Origin: Canna indica
Taxonomy: Eukaryota; Streptophyta; Magnoliopsida; Zingiberales; Cannaceae
DNA: 64,000 nt
Assembly: GCA_034359265.1 (NCBI GenBank)
Contig: CP136890.1
Span: 43,684,501 to 43,748,500, forward strand
Reading direction: 5' to 3'
Positions 1-14,726 of the stretch are shown here, piece after piece. The first letter of the stretch is position 1. Every line of letters begins with the position of its first letter. The notes under the pieces are model-generated. The model was not told where the DNA came from. It searched no databases and was given only the letters and a program-made list of their open reading frames with translations. The translations under genes and the position numbers were made by a program.

Positions 1-1240
1 CAATCTTTCATGGGAGCAAACTAACTCACCGTATTCAGCCTTCAGCTTCCTTTTATGCTCTTTTGTCAAGCAGGACTGGTCATGGATAGGATGAATCACC
101 TAATATGAGGAAAAAAATATTTAATTTTATTATTATGTAACAAAAAGCGAGAAAAGAAAAGAAATTCAAATAACACATACCTCTTCTATTGGAGAAGAAT
201 GTGTTAGAAAATCAGACTTGGATCTAACTCCACCCCAAAAGCTAGCTCGAAGGGGGAGAATTGTCCAATCTATTTAAAGGTCATCTAGATCACAACCTCA
301 AGCAATGTGGGACTTTAACACACCCCCCTCACGCCCAGGATCCACATCTGGAGCGTGAAGTTCTGTAGGTGGCCCACAATCAACAATAGGTCTGGCTCTG
401 ATACCATGTTAGAAAATCAGACTTGGACCTAACTCCACCCCAAAAGCTAGCTCGAAGGTGGAGGATTGTCCAATCTATTTAAAGGTCATCTAGATCACAA
501 CCTCAAGCAATGTGAGACTTTAATAGAATGGACATGTCTGAACTCTTTACAATGTTTTTTAAGGTATTCCTGCAACTTCACAACATCTTCCTGTCGAAAA
601 ATGTCCCACAGAGCACATCCGTCAGAAATTTTTTGTTCCAATTTATTATTAGCTTTTGCCGATTTTTCATCACACCTATCATCACCTTTGGTTATTGTTG
701 TTTCTGGTCCACTTTTCGGATTTTCCAGCACAATAACTTTATCACACTCCTCAGGATACCTTCCAATATCTTTGTGGCAATTCCAGAGTAAACAATGTCA
801 CAGACTGCATAACCATCAACATCATCAGCTTTGGTTCTGGCAGTAATAGAAGCAAGTGTTGCTTTGTTTATGGCTTGATGTTGAAGATTTCAAGCCCTCA
901 TTTTTTTTAGGATCTTTTATTTCCACTCTCACCTGGCTCTTTGCAAATGTCAATCCTATTTATTTCACCATCACTCCCACCTAGCTCACCATCAACCCTA
1001 GAATTAGCTAGCTGTAACTGGTTAGAACATACTATTGTCTTTACCTCACTCTGCATTTCTCCTAAATTATTAACTATATTGCACAACTTACCTCCATGAT
1101 CCATAATCATTCCATGTTCATGTCCTTCAGTATGTTCAGCTTTGGTGCAATGGTTAGAACTAAATCCTAGATTAGTTCCTGAGCGGCAAAATTCAACATC
1201 ATGTTAATGTTTCACAACAACTAGAGTAAGTCATAGTCAG
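1..1240 (-). pseudogene. JMJ25-like JmjC histone demethylase gene, 3' part, disrupted
   Basis: The minus strand encodes two recognisable exon stretches of a plant JMJ25/IBM1-type JmjC demethylase, a nuclear enzyme family that removes H3K9 methyl groups. Positions 731-531 read [19 protein letters not shown] followed by FRHVHS. After a GT at 180-179 and an AG ending at 100, exon 99-30 reads VIHPIHDQ...KRKLKAEY and ends at a GTGAG donor. The next exon, expected to carry the GCPHQVRNL part of the JmjC fold, lies outside the window. A further open stretch at 1190-907 (CRSGTNLGFSSNHCTKAEH...) fits the variable middle region only by position. Between 900 and 730 the frame shifts at least once. A TRIM sits in the exon at 202-525, and a Copia element lies immediately upstream at 1254. 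The family assignment is firm. Calling it a pseudogene rests on the exon insertion and the frame breaks. Confidence 0.72.
202..525 (-). mobile_element. TRIM (terminal-repeat retrotransposon in miniature)
   Basis: Two 119-bp direct repeats (202-320 and 407-525) start with TG; the first ends in CA and the second in TA. They flank only 86 bp. GAATG occurs on both sides (197-201 and 526-530) as a perfect 5-bp target duplication. On the minus strand the primer site TGGTATCAGAGC (406-395) directly follows the right-hand repeat, matching initiator tRNA-Met. A G-rich polypurine tract (about 331-321) precedes the other repeat. The element therefore points leftward and codes for nothing. It lies inside an exon of the JMJ25-like gene. 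Confidence 0.93.
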
Positions 1241-1253
1241 TGAGAAGATATTT

Positions 1254-1700
1254 TGAAAGAATTTTCTAAACAAGAATTATATCTTAAGCCAAGAACTTAC
1301 ATGTGAAATCATTAAGAATAACTAGATACGGAAGTGTATCTGAATCCATTACTTAGATTAGAAGATGGGGACGACTTTCCAAGTCTATGCACCGTTCACG
1401 AGTCGTCTCTGAATAATGGAGCTTCAGAAATTGGAATCAAGTGCGTGACCCAAGGACCATAACCCCTCTATTTATAATAAAAACCTGAGATAGAGGTAAT
1501 TACTATTTTGCCCATCATAAAATTAATAATTACCCCAAATGGTATCTCTACAATTAAATCTCATATAATATTGAGATGTCGTGGGCCCATAAATAAATAT
1601 AATTAGATCACTTAAGACCTGGGCCGTTTATTTTACAGTGATGGATGCACGCATATTGATATGTGTTGGTCCATATCAGATTATTAAAATTAATCTAACA
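1254..1700 (-). repeat. 3' LTR of the Copia element
   Basis: This 447-bp repeat matches 6942-7388 end to end, with TG/CA ends. The polypurine tract CAAGTGGGAGAC (minus strand, 1712-1701) abuts it, which marks it as the 3' LTR. Confidence 0.92.
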
Positions 1701-2037
1701 GTCTCCCACTTGGGCCAACACATGAATCATCGTATAGCTGTGCATACTAACTTTATGAGCTCATCATCACTATTATTATCAACCATCTCCAACAATCTGG
1801 TCCACCGATCATACCAATAACGAACCAAAGCGACTTTCGCCACATTTATCATGACTAAATCCATCAATGATCACAATGTTAATACTCTCGACGACATAGA
1901 TCATATATGGGTGCACAGCATGGAAATTACATGCAATGTGATCCTTACATGCCTATTTCCAACTGGTCCTACTTTATTGAGATCAACCAAAAATATTTAG
2001 AGTGTAAAATAATAAAACTTTATTCTGTAGAAAAATA

Positions 2038-3620
2038 TCATAAAGCACAGTAACAAATTATAAACTCCCACTGAACCATCATATCAATACATGATGCAGC
2101 ACCCAAATGAGCAACATGCTCATGAAAGACCTTGGGTGGAAAAACTTTAGTAAGCGGATCCGCCATCGTGGAAGTTATACCTATGTGCTCTATGATTACT
2201 CTGAATTCTTTCTTTAGCAAAAGAACTTTATATTGATTTGCTTAAATTTCATAGAGTTCTTGTTGTTATTGGAATATAACACTGTCAGTTTATTGTCACA
2301 GAATAACTTTAGTGGTCTTTCAATTTTATTACTATAGATAGCCTAGTGACAAAATTTCGCAGTAATATTCCAAGATTTGATACCTTAAAACAAGTTATGA
2401 ATTCTGCTTTCATATATGAAGCTGCAGTGAGTGTCTGCTTAACACTCCTCTAATAAATAGCTTTTCTGACAAACAGAAAAACATAATCAGAAATGGATCT
2501 TCAACCTTTTAGGCATCCAACAAAATCAGAATCAAGAATACCCAATGATCTCCTACTGATCTGATTTTCTATATGTAATGATTTATTCTCTGTAAATACC
2601 ATATAACCCGTTTGGTTGCTTTCCAATGATCCATTCTGGGATTACTTAGATATCTGCCTAATATCCCTTTAGTGTACGCAATATCCGAACGCGTACTTTC
2701 TTGAGCATACATCAGATTCCCTGTAGTAGACGCATATGAAATCTTCTATATTTCCTCCTACTTAATTTTATCCTTAGGGCACGATTTGAGACTAAAATTA
2801 CCTCTTTTAGCAATAAGAGAACATAGGATAATAATCTTGCTCCTACTGAACTTATGGTATATGCATTCATCAACCATATTTATCTCAAAACAAAATGAGA
2901 TAATAACTTGATAAATTAATAATACCTCTAAAGGGAAGCAATAGTTCTTGAGGTCATTGAGTTTGTACTTCAAGGGTAGATTTCCAAATAATATACTTAT
3001 CTCCCCCCAAACTCAATAACTTTAATGAACTGGGTATTACTTATATCAAAATTATTCTATAATATCCCATAGACCTATCAAAGTACCCAATAAAGTAGCA
3101 GCGGACTGTTCCAGTGATTTTTCCTTTAACCAATATGGTTTAGTCTCAGCTGGACAATCCCAAATATTTAGTATGGGCTTCTTGCCCGTCCATAATATAT
3201 AAGGGTTTCTATATACTGTTATAGATGGTACTTTAATCAGAATATAAGCCGCAGTCTTAAAATTAATTAGACTTCTTACTATTTAGATATAGGTACCCGT
3301 ATATGAAGTAATTGTCTATGAACATAGAAATATTATTTTACCATTTCAAGAAGCCATAGAGAAAGGTCAATAAACACCCGTATAATTATGTTCTAAGACG
3401 TTTGAACTCCTATTAGTACCTTAACCCTAATGTTTGTTTGTTTTCTCTTAATGCATTCAGTATGGACATCAAAGTCTGTAGCATAAGGAATAACTAGAAT
3501 CCTATTAGACACAAGCCTCTGTATCCTATACTTGGATATATTACCTAAGTGCTTATGTCATATCATGATGGAATTCTTATTAGTTAATTTTTATTTTGTA
3601 CATTTTGAGTTGGTATGCAG
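2038..3620 (-). pseudogene. Copia pol remnant (pre-integrase to RNase H)
   Basis: At about 3600-3440 the minus strand shows a decayed GAG-pre-integrase segment: HKHLGNIS, then a stretch ending TECIKRKQTL, with an in-frame stop. At 2220-2038 it shows the RNase H C-terminus (TMADPLTK, then PPKVFHEHV). Integrase and reverse transcriptase should lie between, but only about 1.4 kb remains there and it is stop-riddled. Large deletions as well as point decay are therefore likely. Confidence 0.72.
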
Positions 3621-3985
3621 GATTTCATTAGATGAAGCAATTACATCAAGCATATAAATGTTATTGAAATATGACATAAATGGTACTAGCAAAAATAGAA
3701 TTAAGATAAAGACTAAACTTTCTATTTACAAATGAACAAGAACAACTTTATTTGTCCAAAACAGAGATAGAAATCAACATCTAAAAGATGAAACTACAAA
3801 AGTCTCTCTCAATTTCTAAATAATAATCAATCCTAAACAATAACCTAAAAAAGTCTATAGCTTCAACTTTAGCTAATTTGCCATCACCCACAAAGATGAA
3901 TCTTTCAGCATCATTCGGTAGTTGGCAGCTCAGGTAATCCCTACATAAACACACTTATGTGAGTAGAAACACCGAAATATATCCA

Positions 3986-4876
3986 CTAAGTGTTTATATG
4001 TACAAAATTTAAATCAACTTTAGAACAAACCAAAATGAGAAATGTACCCTTCTTAACACGCCAAACGTGGTACTTGGTACAATCTTTCTTTACATGCCCA
4101 CTTTTCTTGCAGAAGAAACAGGTAGAAATCTTAGTCTGTTCCTTTTGCTTTTCCTTTTGAGGAGCATCTGCAGTTTCTGTAGTCTTAGGTCTTTTCTTAC
4201 CCTTATCTTTAGAGGCCATAGCCAAATGAACACTTTCAATCTTATCTTGCTTTAGTCTTTCTTCCTCTTGCACACAATGAGAGATGAGCTCATTAAGAGT
4301 CCACTTCTCCTTTTGACAGTTATAACTGATTTTAAAATGATTGAATTATACCGGAAGAGAGATCAGAACCAAATGCACTAATAAGTCCTCATGGAGGTCT
4401 AATTTCAGTGTCTTTAATCTAGAGACAAGATTTGACATATCAATAATGTACTCCCTAATGTTCCCTTTGCCTTTATACCTCATTGAGACTAAATTTGTTA
4501 ATAACATGCTTGTCTCAACCTTATCATTTTTCTCAAAACATTTTTCAAGAGCATCTAGGAACAATTTGGCATTAGTCTCTTCAGATATAGTGCCTCTAAA
4601 ATAATCTGATATTGTCCTTCTTATAATCATGAAACTTAGGCGGTTGAATTTTTTCCACTGCTCATATTTTCTCTTGTCATCAAGAGAACTATCATTTGTA
4701 AGTGTAGGCTCGGTTACCCTAAGTGCCAAGTCTAGATCAATGCAACCAAGAATAATCATAATGTTTTCTTTCCAAGCTTTGAAATTCGTGCCAGTCAGCA
4801 CAGGGATAGAACTTAGAGTGACAGTAATATTTGATGAAGCAGAAATGTTAGCTAAACAGAGAATAAAACAAAACAT
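3986..4876 (-). pseudogene. Copia gag with CCHC zinc knuckle
   Basis: The frame from 4876 to 4346 encodes a UBN2/Retrotran_gag_2-type capsid protein, with the hallmark LTGTNFKAWKENIMIILG near the N-terminus and later DALEKCFEKNDKVETSMLL. After a frame break near 4346, the stretch 4273-3986 encodes CFFCKKSGHVKKDCTKYH, a CX2CX4HX4C zinc knuckle that binds the element's RNA. Gag normally forms the cytoplasmic particle in which reverse transcription occurs. Here the two halves are in different frames, so no full protein would be made. Confidence 0.85.
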
Positions 4877-4899
4877 TAATATATTCAGCTCAATAAATT

Positions 4900-6927
4900 A
4901 ATTAAAGCAAAAGAAATAAATAACTAGTAGGTCCATTACAAGATACCAAGCACAAAATTGACACTTCATCTTTGGACAAAAATATCAACTTGTAAGCGGT
5001 ACTCTCAATGCAGTAATCAAACATTGACAATCAGTCCTGTCAAACAAGAAGCCTTTCTTTGGACCGACTCTTATCTACATGGAAAACCTTATGACCATCA
5101 CACATTTATTACCGCAGGCACGTAAGGAATCCGGCAAAGTAATAACCTTCATTTGGGCTGATCATTACCCGCATGAATTTTTAACATGCTAACATCTTTA
5201 TGTTCTAAAATATGCTAATTCTACACAAGAGAGCTCGCTTTGGCGAAATATTATTTCAAACCAACATATTCCAAAACATTAGACATGATGAATTATTATT
5301 TTATTTATTGTTAAATTGGTCAAACTACAATAAAGCGGTCAAAATTATGTTGAACCAATGTTAATTGAGCTGAACCAATGCTAAATTAGGTTGAACCTAA
5401 TGCTAATTGCATTGAACCGGTTGAAATTATGCTAAACCATATGCTAATTTTAGTCAACCGATAAAGAAACCTACTGAACCGCTTAAAATGTGCACTGAAC
5501 TGGCCTAAATTGACTTGAACCGATGCTGAACCAGTAAAATTTGACCTAAACCAGTGCTGAACCGAATCTAATTGCAGACCTAATTTCAGTGAATCGGACC
5601 GAAACTTGATAAACTAAACCTCAATTGAACCAAACTAAATTAAATTCAAGTGAATCGAATGAACCGGGTCCAATTGAGATGAACCGGCTAACAATTGGGT
5701 TGAGTTGGATCCAATTAAACCGGTTTAAATGTTAACGGGTCGGGTTTTATATTATTGGGTTCGATTTTATTTTAATAATGAGTCGGGTCAACTTCTTAAT
5801 GGATCCGAATTTACCTAATCTTAATCGGATCCTACCCGTTTGGTTTAAATAAGAGGATCAGATTTATTCTTAATGGATCTGGGTTAAGACATTTAAACCC
5901 GGATCCGACCCGATTACAAATCCTAATTTAATAAACCCTAATCCCAATCCCTCTCTAACCCCTCTCCCACGACACAGCCACCGCCTCCTCCTTCACGCAC
6001 CGAACCAGCGCCGATCATCCACATCCTTCACCCCCTTTCGGCGTCGACGCCACGGCCCTCAGACGCCGACGATCCTTATGCCGGTGTCGAGCGGCGACGG
6101 GGAGGCCAAATAGCCGGCTGCCTCCCGCCACTGGTTCGACCTGACGACGTCGCTGTCCACCACTGCCTCAAGGAGAAGAAGACGAGGACCGGATGCAGCA
6201 GACGGTAGTGGACTCGGGCGGGCTTGGCGATCGCCGGAAGAGAACCGAAGCCTTCTTCTTCCCCTCCGCGATCGCAGCACGCAGTAGTCCCATCTCCCAC
6301 CTCTCGACACCAACGACGCCCATCTTTAGATGCCGGCGATAGCTTATGCCGGCGTGAAGCAGCGACAGGAGGCCGAGCCTCCTCTTCTTTGTCGCGGGCG
6401 AGACATCAGTCGTAGATCGGCAGTTGCACGCAGGTGCAGCCCACGACCTCCACTGGTCGCCTATATGTCCGCCAAGGACAGGGTTGCAACAGTGTGCATC
6501 ACCGGCGCCAGCGAGAGAAGAGAAGAAAAGTGGATTTGCAGGCATGAAGAAGAAGATGAAGGAGAGATGCATCTATCGGTAGCCTTCATGGCTGCCGCAA
6601 TTTTTAAAAAAAAATTCTTAAGCAATGTAATTGATTTATCTACTGTTTGTTTGTAATCATGAAGCAAAACCATATATCATAAGCAGTATTGATCAAAAAA
6701 CATGTTAAGCAACAGATTCATGAAATAGCATGGTATTTTAAACAAGAAGAGTAGACTTTCTTCAATCGAGATAACATCATTATGAGCATGAAGATAACAG
6801 TGTATGCTCATCTTAATAAAAGCAAATCTACAGTTCTTTAATGAAATCAAGAATCTCGACAAGTATAAACAGCAGATATAAATTCAAATCATAAAGAAAA
6901 ATATTCTTAATGATTCAAGCATGATTG
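4900..6927 (-). other. Long untranslated leader of the Copia element
   Basis: About 2 kb separates the primer site from gag. Positions 5330-5930 hold degenerate copies of a short unit around GAACCGG or its complement. Positions 5940-6600 are sharply GC-rich, with open frames on both strands that look like composition effects. Two related blocks (about 6065-6110 and 6333-6380, both containing cttatgccgg) suggest an internal duplication. No protein family is recognisable. Confidence 0.6.
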
Positions 6928-6939
6928 GCTCTGATACCA
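6928..6939 (-). promoter_or_regulatory. Primer binding site for initiator tRNA-Met
   Basis: The minus strand reads TGGTATCAGAGC, the standard plant retrotransposon primer site complementary to the 3' end of initiator tRNA-Met. It is two bases from the 5' LTR. Confidence 0.9.
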
Positions 6940-6941
6940 AT

Positions 6942-7388
6942 TGAAAGAATTTTCTAAACAAGAATTATACCTTAAGCCAAGAACTTACATGTGAAATCAT
7001 TAAGAATAACTAGATGTGAAAGCGTACCTGAATCCATTGCTTAGATTAGGAGATGGGGGCGGCATTCCAAGTCTATGTACCGTTCACGAGTCATCTCTGA
7101 ATAATGGGGCTTTAGAAACTGGAATCAAGTGCATGACCCAGGGACCATAACCCCTCTATTTATAATAAAAACTTGAGGTAGTGGTAATTACTATTTTGCC
7201 CATTATAAAATTAATAATTACCCCAAATAGTATATGTACAATTAAATCTCATATAATATTGAGATATTGTGGGCGCATAAATAAATATTATTAGATCACT
7301 TAAGATCTGAGCCGTTTATTTTACAGTGATGAATGCACGCCTATTGATATGTGTTGGTCCATATCATATTATTAAAATTAATCTAACA
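6942..7388 (-). repeat. 5' LTR of the Copia element
   Basis: This is the second 447-bp copy, with TG/CA ends. On the minus strand it is followed after two bases by the primer site, so it is the 5' LTR and holds the element's promoter. Confidence 0.92.
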
Positions 7389-8572
7389 CATTTAACTAAT
7401 AAAATCACAACTTCTAAGTTTAATACTAGAATTCTGGTCAGAAGCTTCCTTCATATCAGCCTTCTGATGGGCATCACCTCATCAATACTATCTTCATGCG
7501 CAGCATAACGTTGCTCTGATATATCTTGCTTCAAATATATTTTTTTCAACATCTCAATTTTAGAAAGCTGATCTTGGGAAAGAGTTGCTTTGATTGTGTG
7601 TGTCAAAATATTCACCTAAAATCCAGGCAAGACGTCATACATCAAGAAAGAGAACACTTGAGAAGGATTCAAATACTAAGAATAATTTTGTTGTGGGTGT
7701 TAAATTTGATGGAAACCACTTCTCCCAAAGCTTAATCTGATAGGAATACACTAGGCCTTCAAATTGACAGGGTAACCACTTCTCTCAAAAGCTTAAGTTT
7801 GGAAAAGATCCATCTGTTCATTTATACTCTTTAGCTGTGGGGAGAAAGTGCATTTCACAAAGTCTTTGTATAGTATATTCAGAAAAATAATAATTTCAAT
7901 ATACATATATAAGCACATTATTGAACAGGACCAGCTACCAGTAAACAGTTGAAGAAACAGAACCGTCTAATAAATATGCAACAAGTGAAAAAATAAACAA
8001 TAAGTTCTTTTGATTTAGAAAAAATAAAAAAAATGATTTTTCTATTGCAAAAGAAAAAAAAACTCTTTAGTCACATGAATCAAGTCCAAGCCAATGCCTA
8101 TCATCTCTGAGCTTAAAATGGAAGGTAGAAGACTACGCCAATCCCCTGTCCACTTGGTATTGGATCTAGGATTTCTAACGTAACTTAACTAAATTTTCTG
8201 CTTGGTTCCCTCCCTATAGATGTGAGAGAACAAAAAGATTGGACCAAAAATGAGAAAATATATGGTAAGAACTGGGATTTGGTAAGAAGAAGAAGAATAT
8301 CTGGTTGAGAGGGATACCGACAGTTCGGCGAAGTGGTCGGCGGTACAGTGAAAGACGAAGATCCAAGATCGGAGCTTGGAGATTCGGAGCTGCTCTGGTG
8401 GAGGTGAAGCAGAGTCGGGCAATTCGGCAGGGTGGTTGTGGCGTTCGACAGAGTAGGTGCGACGGCCTGGAGAAGGTGGAATATTGGAGGTTGGGAGAAG
8501 GAGGCATGCGGCCCAACCAACAAATAAAACGTAATGAATTCCTTGCAAGCTATGAATTAAAGATGATACAGT
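7389..8572. other. Unassigned stretch between Copia element and solo LTR
   Basis: I recognise no gene here. A minus-strand open stretch near 7620-7470 is too short to name; it could be an upstream exon of the JMJ25-like gene cut off by the Copia insertion. Two copies of a motif like accacttctcncaaagctta occur near 7717 and 7773. Overlapping open frames at 8185-8634 on both strands have no recognisable domain and are probably chance. Confidence 0.4.
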
Positions 8573-9394
8573 TGTTGGTGAAATGGCATATACTAGAGGG
8601 GGTGAATAGTGTGTTAACTAATCTTATCGTCTAATTTCAATTTTAATCGTTTCTTGATTAGTTAAGCTAAACACGATATTAATAGCAAGCGGAAGCAATG
8701 AATATGAAGCAATAAACACAAACAGAATATCAATGTCAACACAATGATTTATAGTGGTTTGACCCCAATGCCTACTCCATTACCTAAGCACCCCGCTTAG
8801 GATTTCCAAACTAAGTTTACTAGATTATATTATTTCCCTTACAAAGAGGACTTTACAATCGGAAAGTCTCCACTCTCAAACCGAAGGCACTTCCACACCC
8901 AAAAGTATCCCGTCTTCCTATCGAGAGCACTTCCCACCTCAACCTAAGGGACAACACAACTAATCCTAGCAAACTACGTTTACACCGGTGGATTTAAACC
9001 TCAAACACCAAGGCTACCACCCAATTTCAAGACCCACGCTCTAGGTCTTACACAAACTCAAATACAAAGAAATAAACAAGAAAATACAATAACAATTGGA
9101 ACGATAAACAAATCAAACTATACTTAGCTCCAAAAGAAACTCCCTAGTCCTCTTGATGTCTTGAGAAGATGAATCTTGAAGGTTCAAATGTTAGAACAAG
9201 GTTTTATCATGGAAACTAGGGATTGCAAAGAGATGACTCAAGAAATCCTTTAGAGATGATCAAATATGGCTCAATGAAAGTTTGGATGCATCATGGAAGG
9301 CTTGAAAGAGAGTTTGGGGTGGGTATTTCACTACAATATTTTTGATATGTTGGAATGATCGAAAAGTGTTCTCAAAACATAAAAAATCGTGGTC

Positions 9395-9810
9395 ATAGAC
9401 CTATAGGAACGGTTTCCCCATGTGTACTAAAATCTGATGTTCCGTTAGACTATAGGAACGATTTTCCTACCTATGGTCATGCTGCCAAAAAAACCGTTTC
9501 CATAGATTAAGCTTATAGGAATAGTTTCGAAACCGTTCCCATAAGCGCGAGCTATAAGAACGATTTTCAAAGTGTTCCTATAGGCCAAGCTTATGGGAAC
9601 GGTTGGAAGCCTTTCCTATAGGCCAAGCTTATAGGAATGGTTTGAAAATCGTTCTTGTGGCTCATGCTTATGGGAATGGTTTGGAAATCGTTCATATAGC
9701 TCGCGCTTATGGGAACGGTTCCAAAAAGTGTTCTTGTGGGTAAAACCGTTCCTATAGGCCAAGCTTATAGGAACGTTTGGTAAGTGTTCCTGTAACTTAT
9801 ATAAACAATG
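9395..9810. repeat. Left subterminal repeats of the CACTA element
   Basis: Roughly ten imperfect copies of a unit built on cctataggaacggttt and its inverse (aaaccgttcccataag, gccaagcttatgggaacg) occur in both orientations. Such arrays are transposase binding regions in CACTA elements. Confidence 0.8.
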
Positions 9811-13014
<3,204 letters not shown>

Positions 13015-13079
13015 CGCTCGTCCTTCTTTCATTTGCTCCCCTCTTTTTCTCCAACTCGACTCGCCTCCTGTCGTTGGGG

Positions 13080-13260
13080 TTAAAGATGGAACTCCTTCTC
13101 GTTGTACTCCGCCCCCTCGAACCACTTCACCGCCACCAGCGTGCCGTTGTCGAGGATCCCCTTGAAGACTGACCCGGAGGAGCCCTGCCCGAGCAGTGCA
13201 TGGATGCAAGCGGTCCCCGCGCAGGTAAGGAGCACAAGGATGCAAGCGATCCCCGCGCAT
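13080..13260 (-). pseudogene. Captured receptor-like kinase fragment
   Basis: The minus strand encodes LGQGSSGSVFKGILDNGT followed by LVAVKWFEGAEYNEKEF: the glycine-rich loop and VAVK lysine of a plant receptor-like kinase domain, then a stop. Upstream residues include a twice-repeated LTCAG-ACI unit encoded by a tandem duplication of about 33 bp, perhaps from the membrane-spanning or juxtamembrane region. Everything after the kinase N-lobe start is missing. It lies about 70 bp upstream of RUVBL1 exon 1 in the same orientation, so a transcript could fuse the two. The exact kinase subfamily is unclear. Confidence 0.75.
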
Positions 13261-13306
13261 GTGAGGATCTTTACATTTGATCGGTGAGGAGGGCAGAGCC
13301 GTCGAG

Positions 13307-13731
13307 CAGGGTGGAAATAGATCAGGCGCGGCTGATAGGGCACGTGGCCTGGTCTGTATATGGCCTGATCTGATCTGACTAGTTTAAAAAATAAATAAGG
13401 TCAAATCTTTGAAATGGACATATTTTTCTTATCAGATCAGATCCAGACTCAATTTAAAACCTATTGAGCCTGATAGACCGATCTAGGCCGGTTAAGATGA
13501 TGTATATATAAATATATAAAATATAAAATATTATTTTATTATATATTTATATTAAAATTATTTTAATGTAATAATTAATATTATTTTAATTTAATAAAAC
13601 ACATGCCACATGCCATAAGCCACAAACCAGACCAATATTTTGTATTGGAAGCAGGCTCGTTAACAGGCCACAGGCCAGGCCCAGATCAATTTTCTATCAT
13701 ATAGGCCTGATCTGCCCTGTTTCCACCCCTA
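13307..13731. mobile_element. Non-autonomous hAT element, third nesting level
   Basis: The 425-bp element is flanked by a perfect 8-bp duplication CCGTCGAG (13299-13306 and 13732-13739). Its ends are CAGGGTGGAAATAG and, inverted, TAGGGGTGGAAACAG, with ATCAGGC shared a few bases further in. The interior is AT-rich with no coding potential. It interrupts the captured-gene region of the CACTA element. Confidence 0.93.
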
Positions 13732-13924
13732 CCGTCGAGGGAGGTGAGTACTCACAGTAGGAGGAGAGGAGGGTTTGGGGGTGGATTCAGGTATTACTAT
13801 GTTAGGTTTAGGTAGCTAAGTATCTAAATATTTAACTTAAATTTTGTAACGGTTCTAAATACCTCAGGAATAGTTTATTTTTATTGTTACGTTTTTGACA
13901 TATATGAACAAATTTAGGATTTTA

Positions 13925-14200
13925 AAAGAGAACAGTTTTTTTTTGTGTTCCCATAGTATATTGGCTAAGGGAACGATTTTGAAAACCGTTCTTATATATT
14001 ATCTAAGGTAATGTTTTTTTTTTGTTCCCATAGTATATTGGCTAAGGGAATGATTTCGAAAACCGTTTTCATATATTGGCTAAGGGAACAAATTTTTTGT
14101 GTGTTCCCATGGTATATTGGCTGAGGGAACGGTTTTTAAAACTGTTCCCGTAAGTGATGTATGAGAACACTTTTTTGACCGTTCCCAAAAGTGACGTGGC
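13925..14200. repeat. Right subterminal repeats of the CACTA element
   Basis: At least four copies of gttcccatagtatattggc with aagggaacgattt or similar match the gttcc/ggaac theme of the left end. They mirror the left subterminal array and support the boundary at 14223. Confidence 0.8.
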
Positions 14201-14726
14201 CACTGAACTAAAATGTAGTAGTGTTTATAACCCCCAAATGAAATGACTCATCAACGGGTGTATTTTTGCCCGTTGTCGACACTCAGTCGTTTGTCGGTCG
14301 ATCATCGGTCGATCGATGGATCGACCGCCCAAGCGATCGCGGTATTTTATCGCTTCTTGCGCGCTTCATTTTCGGGTTTCGACCTTCAACGTGCGTCAAC
14401 TTGGAGAGCTTTCCATGTGTTCTTTAAACTCGTCCAAGACATCTTTGGTGCACACGTCGAACTTCGAGAGATCTCCACGACGAATCCGAACGTGACGATC
14501 AATGTCCTTCAGATTTCTTCAATATTTCCGATCGAGGACATCAAGAGCTAATCGATATGGAACCTAAAAATATTTCTTCATGAAACATTAGTTCCATGTT
14601 TGTTATCATCAAAATCGAGATTAAGACCAATGTAGAAAACCTTAAGCCAACAGCAGTGGGTGAGAAACAATTACATGAGAGAGAGACGGAGAGGAATCGT
14701 GTGAGAGAAGATAATGAGGAAATAAG

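Larger units (their letters stand above)
1254..7388 (-). mobile_element. Ty1/Copia LTR retrotransposon, decayed
   Basis: A complete-length but defective Copia element reads leftward. Its LTRs are 1254-1700 and 6942-7388. The primer site lies beside the right LTR, the polypurine tract beside the left LTR, and the order gag, zinc knuckle, pol is correct for the minus strand. The flanks TATTT (1249-1253) and CATTT (7389-7393) look like a 5-bp target duplication with one change. Pol is shortened and full of stops. The leader between primer site and gag is about 2 kb, which is long. The LTRs differ by several percent by eye, so the insertion is not recent. Confidence 0.9.

Noticed and set aside
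202..320. A simple tandem duplication in the JMJ25-like exon
   Set aside because: The spaced repeats have TG/CA-type ends, a tRNA-iMet primer site, a polypurine tract and a GAATG duplication, so it is a TRIM.
6059..6656. A GC-rich cluster of overlapping frames that could be a gene
   Set aside because: Frames on both strands lack any recognisable domain and lie inside the Copia leader.
8185..8634. Overlapping open frames on both strands of about 110 codons
   Set aside because: No motif, splice pattern or family match is visible. They are likely chance frames in a locally GC-rich patch.
14243..14551. A 102-codon plus-strand frame
   Set aside because: It lies antisense within the U3 of the SIRE-like LTR and shows no domain.
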